In this document: positions 1 to 8,517 of the stretch, piece after piece
Layout: the number at the start of each line of letters is the position of its first letter
Numbering within the stretch: the first letter of the stretch is position 1
Origin: Verrucomicrobiota bacterium
GTDB lineage: Bacteria; Verrucomicrobiota; Verrucomicrobiia; CAIQCK01
Length of the DNA stretch: 64,000 nt
NCBI GenBank assembly: GCA_016235595.1
Contig: JACRJX010000048.1
Coordinates: 186,001-250,000 of the forward strand
Reading direction: 5' to 3'
The notes under the pieces: generated by a model
The model's input: the letters and a program-made list of their open reading frames with translations, nothing else
Told to the model about the DNA's origin: nothing
Database searches by the model: none
Translations under genes and position numbers: made by a program

Positions 1-258
1 ACCCGGCCCGGTCCATACTCCTAACAGAAAGGGGGCACCTCACGACCTCTAGGTTGTGTCCACACAACATTAACATCGAATCTCTCTACTAAACTCGGTC
101 AAGCCACCGAAAATTGAAGGTCGACTATGGTTGTGGTCTTGCATGCTGTCAAGTCCGCAAACTTCTTTTCCTTCCTGAGATAAGCCCTCAACTACCGGGG
201 ATCGTCGCTGTAGCAGTGACATGTGCATGTTCACGTCAAACCACACACAAAGTCCGTT
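1..258. other. Non-coding left edge, no gene seen
   Basis: No supported coding region. Base composition is visibly less GC-rich than the rest of the window. The only ORF reaching in from the right is an antisense shadow of the aminotransferase-family gene. No convincing hairpin terminator for the minus-strand sugar operon was found just past its last stop codon. Confidence 0.5.
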
Positions 259-1443
259 TCAGCGGCTGTTCAGCATGACGCAGAGCTTCCGGATCTTTTC
301 CTGTTCGAGACCCGGATAGTTGCCGATGTAACAGCCGTGGAAGTGAACGTGCTCGACGTTCGGATACTTCTCACATTCCTCGTCGCCAACGACGCGGCGG
401 AGGTAGGGTTGGCGTAACTGGTTGCCGCCGCCGGACAAGCCACGCCGAAACTCCACGCCGTTCTCTCGCAACACCGCTTCCACCCGGCTCCACAGCGCCG
501 CGTCGGGCTCTCGCAGCACCAGCGTGAAGGCGTAGTTGCTGCTGCCTTCCACGGCAAAATCCGTCTGGAACTTCGCTGGGTCGAGGCCGGCCAGAAACAG
601 CCGCAGGTTCTCGCGCCGGACCTCATTGTTGGTGTCGAGGCGCTTGAGTTGTGCGCGGCCAAGCACGCCCATCAACTCGGTTGGCCGCACGTTGTAGCCT
701 GGGAACGCGAAGATGAAATCCGGCGTCAGGTCGCGTCGCTCCTCGGCGTATTGTTGCCGGCGCGTCTCGTTGGTGCATTCGCGCACCATGCCGTGTGAGC
801 GGAGCATTCGCACGGTTTCATACAGCCCTTCGTCGTTCGTGCAAATGATGCCGCCCTCGATGGTGCTCATGTGATGGGCGAAGTAGAACGAAAAGTTGGA
901 GACCAGGCCGAAACTGCCGACCTTGCGGCCGTTGAACGTTGCGCCATGCGACTCACAGCAGTCCTCAATGAGTGGAATGTTACGCGCAGCCAATTCGTCG
1001 AGCAGCCGCTGTGTGAGCGCGTTGTAGCCAAGGATGTGCGTGAGGAATACGGCGCGGGTGTTGCGAGTCAGTTCTTGCAGAACCTGTTCGGGGTCCATGC
1101 CGAGGGTGCGGCGGTCAATGTCCACGAAAACCGGGTCGAATCCGTTCTGGAGCACCGCCGCGATATCCGACACCCACGTCAACGGTGGCACGATGATTTC
1201 GCCGCCGCCGAACTGTTCGCGCAGCGCCGCCATCGTCAGGAGGTTGGCGGAGGCGCCGCTGTTGACCAGCACGCTGTATTTCACGCCGAGCCACTCCGAC
1301 CATTCGCGCTCGAAGGCGCGGACTTGCTCGCCGTGCGTCAGGCGCGGCTGGGGTTGCTGCAGGTAGGCGATCAGCGCGTCAAGGTCTTCACGCGTGATGT
1401 TGTCGTTCATCAACGGCCAGTTCAGGGATTCTGCGGTAGTCAT
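259..1443 (-). CDS. DegT/DnrJ/EryC1-family sugar 3-dehydratase-like enzyme (ColD type)
   Basis: A 394-residue member of the PLP-dependent DegT/DnrJ/EryC1/StrS fold acting on nucleotide-linked 4-keto sugars. The stretch FSFYFAHHMSTIEGG aligns with the usual PLP-lysine loop, but the lysine position is His190. That substitution is the hallmark of ColD and E1/RfbH dehydratases, which remove the C3 hydroxyl instead of transaminating. The CXC-type iron-sulfur cysteines of E1/RfbH are not seen, so ColD-like chemistry (a 3-deoxy-4-keto product) is more likely. The length matches ColD (about 388 residues). It is the last gene of a seven-gene operon, 17 bp after the transketolase C half. Substrate identity is inferred only. 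An alternative start is Met12. Confidence 0.85.
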   Translation of the reverse strand: MTTAESLNWPLMNDNITREDLDALIAYLQQPQPRLTHGEQVRAFEREWSEWLGVKYSVLVNSGASANLLTMAALREQFGGGEIIVPPLTWVSDIAAVLQNGFDPVFVDIDRRTLGMDPEQVLQELTRNTRAVFLTHILGYNALTQRLLDELAARNIPLIEDCCESHGATFNGRKVGSFGLVSNFSFYFAHHMSTIEGGIICTNDEGLYETVRMLRSHGMVRECTNETRRQQYAEERRDLTPDFIFAFPGYNVRPTELMGVLGRAQLKRLDTNNEVRRENLRLFLAGLDPAKFQTDFAVEGSSNYAFTLVLREPDAALWSRVEAVLRENGVEFRRGLSGGGNQLRQPYLRRVVGDEECEKYPNVEHVHFHGCYIGNYPGLEQEKIRKLCVMLNSR

Positions 1444-1460
1444 AGTATGGGTTCTCGGTG

Positions 1461-2414
1461 TCAGGCTGCGTCCGCTTGGTTGACGGCCTGAAGAATGCTT
1501 TCTTCATCCATGCCGGCCAGTTTGTGCAGCAACGAACGGTTGCTCACGTCATAGATAAAACGATCGTTCACGCCGAGCGCATGCACGCGGATCGCTGCCC
1601 CGCGTCTGGCCAGCAGACCCACGATCAAGGTGTCGAGGCCTCCCCGGTGGATGAAGCCTTCTTCGACAGTCACAACGCGGCGGTATTTCTTCAGCACATC
1701 GAACAACCGCCCTTCGTTCAGCGGCCTGAAAGAGAACAGGTCCACCAAACCAACCGGCGCGGCCGCTTGCGCCAGCGCCCGCTGCGCCACCTGTGTCATG
1801 AAGCCCGTGGCAACCACACAGGTGCTGGCACCTTGCGCAAGTTCGTAGAAGCCGTCTTCCAGGCAAATGGCGGCGTCCTCTGCATAAATCTGGGAAACCG
1901 GCTTGCTGTCGAGCCGGATGTATTTGGGTTTGTTGACTCGCAGCGATCGTTCTGCGCAATGGGACGCTGTCACCCAATCGCTGGGCGAAAGCACTTCGAC
2001 ATTGGGCAATAGCCGCATCAACGTGATGTCTTCGAGACAATGATGGCTTGGCCCGGATACGTCATAGCTGAAACCGGTGCCGACGCCCACGATATTGACG
2101 TTCAGCGGCCTCAATTGCGCCGCCATGGATAGATTGGTCCGGATTTGCTCGTAACAACGCATCGCCATGAATCCGGCGATACCGTAGGCGTAGGCGGTGA
2201 AGCCTTCGAGCGCAAGGCCGGCCGCCACGTTGACCGCGTTCTGCTCGGCGATGCCGACATTGACAAAACGGTCCTTGAACTCCGAGCGGATCTTGTCGAG
2301 CGTCGGCGCGCCGAAGTCGTCGGTCACGACGAATACTTTCTCGCCTTCCTTTAGCGCGGCGTAGAGCCGGTTCATGAAGACGTCACGCATGGTCATGGAT
2401 GGCGGCGGATTCAT
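1461..2414 (-). CDS. Transketolase, C-terminal half (pyrimidine-binding and C-terminal domains)
   Basis: 317 residues covering the pyrimidine-binding (Pyr) and C-terminal domains of transketolase-like ThDP enzymes. Recognisable stretches are the NVGIAEQNAVNVAAGLALEG segment, which carries the conserved catalytic Glu that activates ThDP, and the GVGTGFSYDVSGPSHHCLED segment. Start chosen at ATG 2414, which overlaps the stop of the N-terminal half by 4 bp (ATGA), so the two subunits are probably translationally coupled and form a heteromer. Split transketolases occur both in catabolic routes (apulose or sulfosugar transketolases) and in surface-sugar clusters. The neighbours here favour surface-sugar synthesis. 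Confidence 0.9.
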   Translation of the reverse strand: MNPPPSMTMRDVFMNRLYAALKEGEKVFVVTDDFGAPTLDKIRSEFKDRFVNVGIAEQNAVNVAAGLALEGFTAYAYGIAGFMAMRCYEQIRTNLSMAAQLRPLNVNIVGVGTGFSYDVSGPSHHCLEDITLMRLLPNVEVLSPSDWVTASHCAERSLRVNKPKYIRLDSKPVSQIYAEDAAICLEDGFYELAQGASTCVVATGFMTQVAQRALAQAAAPVGLVDLFSFRPLNEGRLFDVLKKYRRVVTVEEGFIHRGGLDTLIVGLLARRGAAIRVHALGVNDRFIYDVSNRSLLHKLAGMDEESILQAVNQADAA

Positions 2415-3256
2415 GGCTGCCCTCCAATGGCTGCGATGACCTGTTCTTGGTTGAGCGTCTTCACATGGCAAAGCGGATTGTTCTCCAGTTGCGGCACGCC
2501 CCGGCCCTTGATGGTCCGTGCGACGATGGCTTGCGGCCGGGTCGAATTGGATCGGCGGCAATGTGACAGGGCCTGATGGACGGCGGCAACATCATGGCCG
2601 TCCACGGTCACCGCATCCCACTGAAACTCACGCAGTTTTCGGTCCAGCGGATCAAGGCCTATGATGTTGCGGCAGTAGTCGAGCATCGCGATGCCGTTGT
2701 AGTCCGCAACTAGCACCAGATTGTTCAATCCTTGCTGGCCCGCAAACATCACCGACTCCCAAATGGAGCCTTCGCAGAGTTCCCCGTCGCCCACGAGCAC
2801 ATACACGAATGCATCGGAGCGCTTTTGCTTCAGCGCCAGCGCCATGCCGCAGGCTACGCCAAGGCCATGCCCGAGCGAGCCGTTGGTGGTTTCGATACCG
2901 GGGATGTTCGCGTCGGGAATGCCGCCGAGGCGCGATCCCGCTTTGCAGACGCCCGCCAACTCTTCGCGACCGATGAAGCCGAGGTCGGCCAGGATCGGGT
3001 AGAGTGAAACGCAGCCGTGGCCTTTGCTGGCGATGAACCGATCACGGTCTTCCCACCGCGGATTGCGGGGATCGAATCGCAGCACGTTGCCATAGTAGAG
3101 CGTCACCAAGACCTCGATCGGTGACAACGAAGACGCGATGCGCGTTTCCGGAGCGTCACCGTGAATCTTCAGTGTCTCGCGCCAGACCCACGCGGCCTTT
3201 TCCTTGAGGCGACCCAGCAACGCCGCGTCGGCGGCTTGGTTCGGTTTGTTTGACAT
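2411..3256 (-). CDS. Transketolase, N-terminal half (ThDP pyrophosphate-binding domain)
   Basis: 281 residues with the ThDP/Mg binding motif GDGELCEG...NN...DYN, plus the SKGHGCVSLYPILADLGF and TNGSLGHGLGVACGMALA segments typical of transketolase N-terminal domains. Start at ATG 3256 (MSNKPNQ), 10 bp after the stop of the upstream SDR gene. An in-frame upstream extension has no homology. It transfers two-carbon ketol units together with the C half encoded immediately downstream. In a cluster otherwise devoted to nucleotide-sugar modification, its likely acceptor is a sugar intermediate or keto-sugar rather than a pentose-phosphate-pathway substrate; this is inference. Confidence 0.9.
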   Translation of the reverse strand: MSNKPNQAADAALLGRLKEKAAWVWRETLKIHGDAPETRIASSLSPIEVLVTLYYGNVLRFDPRNPRWEDRDRFIASKGHGCVSLYPILADLGFIGREELAGVCKAGSRLGGIPDANIPGIETTNGSLGHGLGVACGMALALKQKRSDAFVYVLVGDGELCEGSIWESVMFAGQQGLNNLVLVADYNGIAMLDYCRNIIGLDPLDRKLREFQWDAVTVDGHDVAAVHQALSHCRRSNSTRPQAIVARTIKGRGVPQLENNPLCHVKTLNQEQVIAAIGGQP

Positions 3257-3266
3257 AGAAGCCCGT

Positions 3267-4205
3267 TTACTTACGCGACGACTCCCATTCCAGCAAGCTC
3301 CGATACGTTGCCTGGAGGCCACTTTCAAACGAAGTCGCCGGACGCCAGCCCATTGCCAGCAACCGGCTCGAATCGAGGCGCTTCAACGGCGCACCGTCCG
3401 GTTTGGAGACGTCGAAACGCAGTTCCCCTGTGTAGCTGACGACCCGCCGGATGGCTTCGGCGGCCTCCCGGATCGAGAGGTCTGCGCCTCCGCCGAGGTT
3501 GATCGGCTCGTTGTCGTCGTACTCCCGCATGACGAAGACACACGCGTCGGCGACATCGTCGGCGAAGATGAACTCGCGTCGCGGGCTGCCCGTGCCCCAG
3601 ACCTCAACGCTGCCGGCGCCGTTCTTTTTCGCTTCGTGCATCTTGAGCATGAGCGCCGGCACGACGTGGGAATCCTCGGCGTTGAACTTGCAGCCTGGCC
3701 CGAACACGTCGGCGGGAATGCCACTGATGAAATGCGCGCCGTGTTGCCGCCGGTAAGCCTGACAAAGCTTGATGCCAGCCAACTTGGCCATTGCGTAAGG
3801 CTCGCTGGTGAGTTCCATCGGGCCAGTCATCAACGACGCGACATTCATCGGCTGCGGACACTGTCTTGGATAAATGCAGGAGCTGGCCAGGTAAAGCAAC
3901 CTGGCGACGCCGTGCCGGTGTGCGGCGGCGACGAGATGTGTGATCACTTGCAGGTTGTTCAGCATCAGGTCGGCTGGGTATTTCTGGTTGGCGCTAATGC
4001 CGCCCGACCTGCCGGCGGCCACGAAAACATAAGCCGGTTTGGCCTGTGCGAAGAAAGCTTCCACGGTGGCGGCGGTGGTCAAGTCCGGCGCGCCGGCTCC
4101 CGTGCCGGCAATGTTGGCGAAGCCCTGACGGCGAAGCTGACGGACAATAGCGCTGCCAATGAGCGTGTCGGCACCGGCTACGAAGATGGTGTCCTGCGAG
4201 TTCAA
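3267..4205 (-). CDS. NAD-dependent epimerase/reductase, GDP-L-fucose synthase-like SDR
   Basis: 312-residue extended SDR resembling GDP-4-keto-6-deoxy-mannose epimerase/reductase (GMER/Fcl). It has a Rossmann start VAGADTLIGSAIVRQL, catalytic Tyr and Lys in SEPYAMAKLAGIKLCQAY, and the SSCIYPRQCPQP segment. The first glycine motif departs from the usual GxxGxxG (the middle glycine is replaced), so cofactor binding may be altered. It sits between a GHMP kinase and transketolase in the operon. A role in epimerising and/or reducing a GDP-keto-sugar (fucose- or heptose-like) is likely, but the exact substrate cannot be read from sequence. Confidence 0.85.
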   Translation of the reverse strand: MNSQDTIFVAGADTLIGSAIVRQLRRQGFANIAGTGAGAPDLTTAATVEAFFAQAKPAYVFVAAGRSGGISANQKYPADLMLNNLQVITHLVAAAHRHGVARLLYLASSCIYPRQCPQPMNVASLMTGPMELTSEPYAMAKLAGIKLCQAYRRQHGAHFISGIPADVFGPGCKFNAEDSHVVPALMLKMHEAKKNGAGSVEVWGTGSPRREFIFADDVADACVFVMREYDDNEPINLGGGADLSIREAAEAIRRVVSYTGELRFDVSKPDGAPLKRLDSSRLLAMGWRPATSFESGLQATYRSLLEWESSRK

Positions 4206-4218
4206 GGCGGCAACGTAA

Positions 4219-5283
4219 CTACAGTTGCGGTGATGTTAACTCGCGAAACGCTTGGAGCGACTGGTTGGCGCGAGCGTTTTCGGCGGCAGTGTAGTCCACC
4301 TCGTGACTGAAGAAAATGATCTGACTGCCGTTAAACTCGAACTCGAACGGCACGTGGAGCAGTTTATTGAGCCGTTGGCGAATGGCTTCCTGGCGGGACG
4401 GCGGAGCGAACAGTAGCATAAATCCGCCGCCGCCTGCACCGATCAGCTTGCCGCCGATCGCGCCGGCGGCCCGCGCGGCGGTGTAGATCTCCTCTACCTC
4501 TGTATTGGTTACCTGGGCGCTGAGACTGCGTTTGGCTTGCCAGGCTTCGTGGAGCAATTCGCCAAATGCCGTCAGGTCCTTGCCGTCGTTCAGGATCGAG
4601 AGGCTCTCATCCACCATGCCCCGGATGAGCCCGAGCTGCCGCCGCTTTTCGCTCATCTGGTCCACGTAAGTCTTGGCGACATCAGCCGCGGTGCGCTTGA
4701 TGCCGGTGTAGAAAAGCATCAGGTGCGAGTTCAATTCGTGGATTCTGTCGCGCGCCAGGGCAACGGGGCGCACGGTGATCTCGCCGTTGGGATGGAACGT
4801 CACATAGTTGAATCCGCCGTAGGCCGCGAGTACTTGGTCTTGCGAACCGACCGTCTCCTTGACCATCTCCTGCTCGATCTGAATGCTCTCCATCGCCAAC
4901 TGATGTTTGGTTGGCATCCGTCCCTTGAGCGCGTACAGAGCGTGCAACATCCCTACCGTGAACGCGCTGCTGGACCCCATTCCGCTGCGGGCCGGCAGGT
5001 CGCCGTCGTGGTGAATCTCCACACCCCGCTCCATCTGCATGAACCGCAGCACTTCCCGCGCGGCCGGGTGCGTGATCTCATCGATCGCGTGGCAGTTCTC
5101 GATCTTCGAATAAACGAGCCGATACCGATGCTCGAAAAACGGTGGCAGATAGCGGCAAGTCAGGTAGCAGTATTTGTCAATGCTCGTGGCCAGCACCGCC
5201 CCCCCGTGCTCGCGATACCACGACGGGTAGTCTGTGCCGCCGCCAAAAAACGAAATGCGAAATGGTGTTCTGCTGACAATCAT
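4219..5283 (-). CDS. GHMP kinase, HddA-like sugar kinase
   Basis: 354 residues. The N-terminus SRTPFRISFFGGGTDYPSW and motif PARSGMGSSSAFTVG are those of the COG2605 GHMP kinases, whose characterised members include HddA (D-glycero-D-manno-heptose-7-phosphate 1-kinase); fucokinase-type domains also belong here. The C-terminal glycine-rich loop GAIGGKLIGAGGGGFMLLF is intact. It should phosphorylate C1 of a sugar or sugar phosphate to feed the nucleotidyltransferase encoded 8 bp upstream. GmhA/GmhB homologues, needed for a full heptose route, are not in this window. Confidence 0.85.
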   Translation of the reverse strand: MIVSRTPFRISFFGGGTDYPSWYREHGGAVLATSIDKYCYLTCRYLPPFFEHRYRLVYSKIENCHAIDEITHPAAREVLRFMQMERGVEIHHDGDLPARSGMGSSSAFTVGMLHALYALKGRMPTKHQLAMESIQIEQEMVKETVGSQDQVLAAYGGFNYVTFHPNGEITVRPVALARDRIHELNSHLMLFYTGIKRTAADVAKTYVDQMSEKRRQLGLIRGMVDESLSILNDGKDLTAFGELLHEAWQAKRSLSAQVTNTEVEEIYTAARAAGAIGGKLIGAGGGGFMLLFAPPSRQEAIRQRLNKLLHVPFEFEFNGSQIIFFSHEVDYTAAENARANQSLQAFRELTSPQL

Positions 5284-5291
5284 GTGACGAA

Positions 5292-5999
5292 TCAGGTAAA
5301 CAGCTTCTGGGCAGCAGCGTATGATTCCGGCGTGCCGATATCAAGGAACTTCCCCGTCGTCGGAAATGCATGCAACCCGCGCCCGATCCACGCCGGAAAC
5401 GTTTCCCGCTCCAGCGAAACCGGCCGCTCTGCCGGGATGCCCTTCAGCAGCGCCTGTCCCAGCAGATAGATTCCCGCGTTGATCCAGCCCGTCCCGGCCG
5501 ACGCGCCTTTCTCCACGAAACTGGTGACCGCGCCGTTCGCATCGAAACCGACTCGACCGCTGCGGCTCGTGTCGGCCACCTCGCGAACCACCAGGGAACT
5601 GGTCGCGTTGCGCTCGCAATGCGACCGCCAGAATGCCGCAAGGTCTGTCTCGCAGAACGAATCGCCGTTCATGGCCAGCACGGGGTCGGAGTCCAATAGA
5701 GACAGTGCGTTACGCAGCGCCCCCGATGTGCCGAGCGGGCTGGGTTCGGGCGAATACCGCAGTGTCATGCCGCGATAGCCGCTGCCGGCCAATTCGGCAA
5801 CCTGCTCCGCCTTGTAGCCCGTGCAGATCACCACGCGCCGCAAACCCGCATCGGCCAGTTGGTCCAGCAACCGCATCAGAAATGGCCGGCCCGCCACGGA
5901 AGCAACGACCTTTTGCCGGTCGGTCACCACGGCCCGGAGCCGCGTGCCCAGGCCCCCCGCGAGAATCGCGGCAGTGAGGTTGTGCAAGCCGTCAGACAT
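5292..5999 (-). CDS. Sugar-1-phosphate nucleotidyltransferase (HddC-like)
   Basis: 235 residues of the NTP_transferase family. The N-terminal nucleotide-binding motif LAGGLGTRLR is present and is followed by VASVAGRPFLMRLLDQL. The usual PKP signature of the family reads RQK here, keeping the lysine. The metal/sugar-binding MNGDSF motif (residues near 100) is intact. The length and position next to an HddA-like kinase suggest GDP-sugar formation as in HddC, though UDP or CDP specificity cannot be excluded. The start codon lies within the end of the preceding SDR gene (8-bp overlap). Confidence 0.85.
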   Translation of the reverse strand: MSDGLHNLTAAILAGGLGTRLRAVVTDRQKVVASVAGRPFLMRLLDQLADAGLRRVVICTGYKAEQVAELAGSGYRGMTLRYSPEPSPLGTSGALRNALSLLDSDPVLAMNGDSFCETDLAAFWRSHCERNATSSLVVREVADTSRSGRVGFDANGAVTSFVEKGASAGTGWINAGIYLLGQALLKGIPAERPVSLERETFPAWIGRGLHAFPTTGKFLDIGTPESYAAAQKLFT

Positions 6000-6921
6000 T
6001 TGAGAACTGGTTCCGGCGAATCACCTGAAAGGCTTTCAGCAATTCGCGGAGACCGGCATCAAGGCCGACGGCTGGTTTGAACCCGGTCGCCTCGATGCGG
6101 GCGTTGCTGACGATGTAGTTGCGTTGGTCCGGGTCCTTGCCGACCTCGGAAATCAGGAAGGTGAACCGCGGCACGTGCCGTTGGATGGCCTGACACAGCT
6201 CCCATTTGCTGAGGTTGGCTTCGCTGAGGCCGACATTGTAGGGGCGGCCCTTCATCTGGTCGTAGTTCTTCAACGCGTGCATGAACGCCGCCGCCGCGTC
6301 CTGCACATGCAGGTAGTTGCGCTTGAAGTGCGCCTCGAACAGCACCACGAAGCCGTCGTTGACCGCGCGGTACGTGAAATCATTCACCAACAGGTCCAGC
6401 CGCATCCGCGGGCTGGTGCCGAAAACCGTCGCGAACCGGAATGTCAGGCAACCGTGATCCAGCACGTAACGTTCCGCTTCCACTTTCAATTGTCCGTAGA
6501 GCGACACCGGCCGCAGCGGCGTTTCCTCGTCGCACTCGATGCCTTCCTGGCCGATCCCGTAGCCGCTGTTGGTGCAGGGATAGATCAGCATTTGCTCACG
6601 GCTCTTCATGTCTGCGATGCTCTTGATCACGTCCTGGTTGACCGCCGTCGCCATGATCGGCTCGCGGGCGCAGAGCGGCGCGCCTGTCAGGCAGGCGAGC
6701 GGCAGGATGGCGTCCGCCTTCCGCACCAAGTCGGGCAGCACGCGGGTGTCACGAACGTCGCCTCGAATGATCGTCAGGCGCGGATTGAAACAGCAGTCCA
6801 GCAGTGATGTTTGCTGATACATGAAGTTGTCCAGCACCGTCACCTCATGCCCTTCGCCGAGAAGCTTCGGCACGAGGATTGAACCGATGTAACCTGCACC
6901 GCCAGTAACCAGAATTTTCAT
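5992..6921 (-). CDS. NAD-dependent epimerase/dehydratase family protein (extended SDR)
   Basis: 309 residues. Rossmann motif VTGGAGYIGSILVPKL at the N-terminus and YGQLKVEAE catalytic Tyr/Lys. The dehydratase signature (S/T-D-E-V-Y-G) reads T-N-S-G-Y-G, which argues against 4,6-dehydratase activity and for an epimerase or reductase. Start placed at ATG 6921 (MKILVTGG); the ORF runs 75 codons further upstream without homology. First gene of the operon, divergent from the MFS gene at 7107, with a plausible promoter in between. Confidence 0.8.
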   Translation of the reverse strand: MKILVTGGAGYIGSILVPKLLGEGHEVTVLDNFMYQQTSLLDCCFNPRLTIIRGDVRDTRVLPDLVRKADAILPLACLTGAPLCAREPIMATAVNQDVIKSIADMKSREQMLIYPCTNSGYGIGQEGIECDEETPLRPVSLYGQLKVEAERYVLDHGCLTFRFATVFGTSPRMRLDLLVNDFTYRAVNDGFVVLFEAHFKRNYLHVQDAAAAFMHALKNYDQMKGRPYNVGLSEANLSKWELCQAIQRHVPRFTFLISEVGKDPDQRNYIVSNARIEATGFKPAVGLDAGLRELLKAFQVIRRNQFSNV

Positions 6922-6979
6922 AATCTTCAGGACCAACCAACATGTTTTGGCCTCTTCATGAGGGCCTCTTTGAAAAAGC

Positions 6980-7009
6980 ATCGTAGTGAAATCGGGGTCG
7001 GTGAAGCAA
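6980..7009 (-). promoter_or_regulatory. Putative sigma70-like promoter of the sugar operon
   Basis: Reading the minus strand: TTGCTT, 18-nt spacer, TACGAT. It lies about 60 nt before the ATG at 6921, in the 185-bp divergent region shared with the MFS gene. The assignment rests on pattern match only. Confidence 0.35.
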
Positions 7010-7106
7010 GGGATTTCACTGAATTCTGCCGGGTTTTGCGGCTTTCCGGCGCGGCGTCGGAAAATCCTCTGGCTGAATCCGCCGAAAGCGTTTACGAAGT
7101 AACGGC

Positions 7107-8441
7107 GTGAAATTGCCGACCGCGCCCACTTCTTTGTCCGCAGCATCGCCTCCGTCCGGGCGCGAGGTGAAGAGCCTTCGCGACCTCACTCCACAGCAAT
7201 GGAAGAGCGGCATCGCGGCGTGGCTCGGCTGGCTCTTCGACGGGCTGGACATGCATCTCTATACGCTCGTGGCAGCGCCATTCGTGATGCAGTTGCTCGA
7301 CGCGGCCAGCTTGGCCGACGCGGCGGTGAAGGAGAAAAGTTCGTGGATTCAGGCGTCGTTTCTCATCGGCTGGGCGCTGGGCGGCGGTTTCTTCGGCCGG
7401 CTCGGCGACCGGCTGGGCCGCAGCCGTGCGTTGTGCCTGACGATTCTCACTTATGCGGCGTTCACGGGCCTGTCAGCGTTCGCGCAGACGTGGTGGCAGT
7501 TGATGATCTTCCGCTTCCTGGCGGCGCTCGGCATTGGCGGTGAATGGTCCATCGGCTCGTCATTGCTGTCGGAGACGTGGCCGAGGCACTGGCGGCCGTG
7601 GATTGCCGCGGTACTGCAGACCGGCGGAAACATCGGCATCCTTGGCGCGTGCGCGGCGGTCTATTTGATGGCGGGCATCAACCCCCGCTATGTGTTTCTC
7701 GTCGGCATCCTGCCGGCGCTGCTGACGTTCTGGATCCGGCGTCAGGTGCCGGAGCCGGAGGAGTGGCACGCCGCGAAGAAGCGCGCCGCGCATGCCGAGC
7801 CGGGCGTGGCGGATTTGTTTCGCGGCGCGGTGCGGCGGACGACGCTGCTGACGACGGCGGTCTGCGCGTGCTCGCTGACGGCGTGGTGGGCGTTCCTATT
7901 CTGGCAGCCGCAACATCTGCGCAACCTGCCGGAACTGGCGACGTGGACCGCGGCAGCGCGCGACCAGTTGGTGAGCCGCACGTTCTTCTTCGTGATTCTC
8001 ACGTCGGTGGCCGGCAACTTCTTCGCCGCGGTGCTGGCGAAATGGCTCGGCTACCGGCGCGGCATCCTGTTGATGTTCGTCGGCTTCTTCGCGGCGATGT
8101 GCAGCACGTTCCTCCAGACGCCACACTGGCAGGCGCTGGTCTGGTTCTGGTTCCCGGCGGTGGGCTTCTTTTCCGGCGTTTTTGGCCTTTTCACAATGTA
8201 CATGCCTCCGCTGTTCCCGACGCTGCTGCGCACCACCGGCGCGGGCTTTTGTTACAACATTGGCCGCACCGCTGCCGCGTTCGGCACGGTGTTCTTCGGC
8301 TTGTTCTCGCAGGTCGGCAATTTCCGGCTGGCGCTTCTTTACGCCAGTTTCCTGTTCGTGCCGGCCATCGTTGTCGCGCTGGTTCTGCCGGAGCCAAGGC
8401 AACTGTATGAAGCCGCGCCGGTGGATTCGCCGCTGGATTGA
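7107..8441 (+). CDS. MFS transporter (SHS/AAHS-like)
   Basis: 444 residues with about 12 hydrophobic segments. The N-terminal WLGWLFDGLDMHLYTLVAAP segment and the GRLGDRLGRSRAL loop between helices 2 and 3 are the classical major-facilitator signature, closest in flavour to sialate:H+ and aromatic-acid symporters. GTG start at 7107; the Shine-Dalgarno is weak. Divergent from the nucleotide-sugar operon. The substrate is unknown; a small organic anion is the best guess. Confidence 0.8.
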   Translation: MKLPTAPTSLSAASPPSGREVKSLRDLTPQQWKSGIAAWLGWLFDGLDMHLYTLVAAPFVMQLLDAASLADAAVKEKSSWIQASFLIGWALGGGFFGRLGDRLGRSRALCLTILTYAAFTGLSAFAQTWWQLMIFRFLAALGIGGEWSIGSSLLSETWPRHWRPWIAAVLQTGGNIGILGACAAVYLMAGINPRYVFLVGILPALLTFWIRRQVPEPEEWHAAKKRAAHAEPGVADLFRGAVRRTTLLTTAVCACSLTAWWAFLFWQPQHLRNLPELATWTAAARDQLVSRTFFFVILTSVAGNFFAAVLAKWLGYRRGILLMFVGFFAAMCSTFLQTPHWQALVWFWFPAVGFFSGVFGLFTMYMPPLFPTLLRTTGAGFCYNIGRTAAAFGTVFFGLFSQVGNFRLALLYASFLFVPAIVVALVLPEPRQLYEAAPVDSPLD

Positions 8442-8517
8442 CCGTGGAGTTTGAAATGGCGTCAAGTTCTGCTACAGGTATTATGACTGGCTAAATACAA
8501 CTGATATAAAGGTAAGA

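Noticed and set aside
3267..5283. Assigning a complete GDP-heptose or GDP-fucose pathway
   Set aside because: Isomerase, phosphatase and 4,6-dehydratase genes needed for either route are absent from the window; only partial homology is claimed.
6922..7146. 75-codon N-terminal extension of the SDR gene
   Set aside because: Overlaps the promoter region and the MFS start; the Rossmann motif begins right after ATG 6921, so the extension is not part of the protein.
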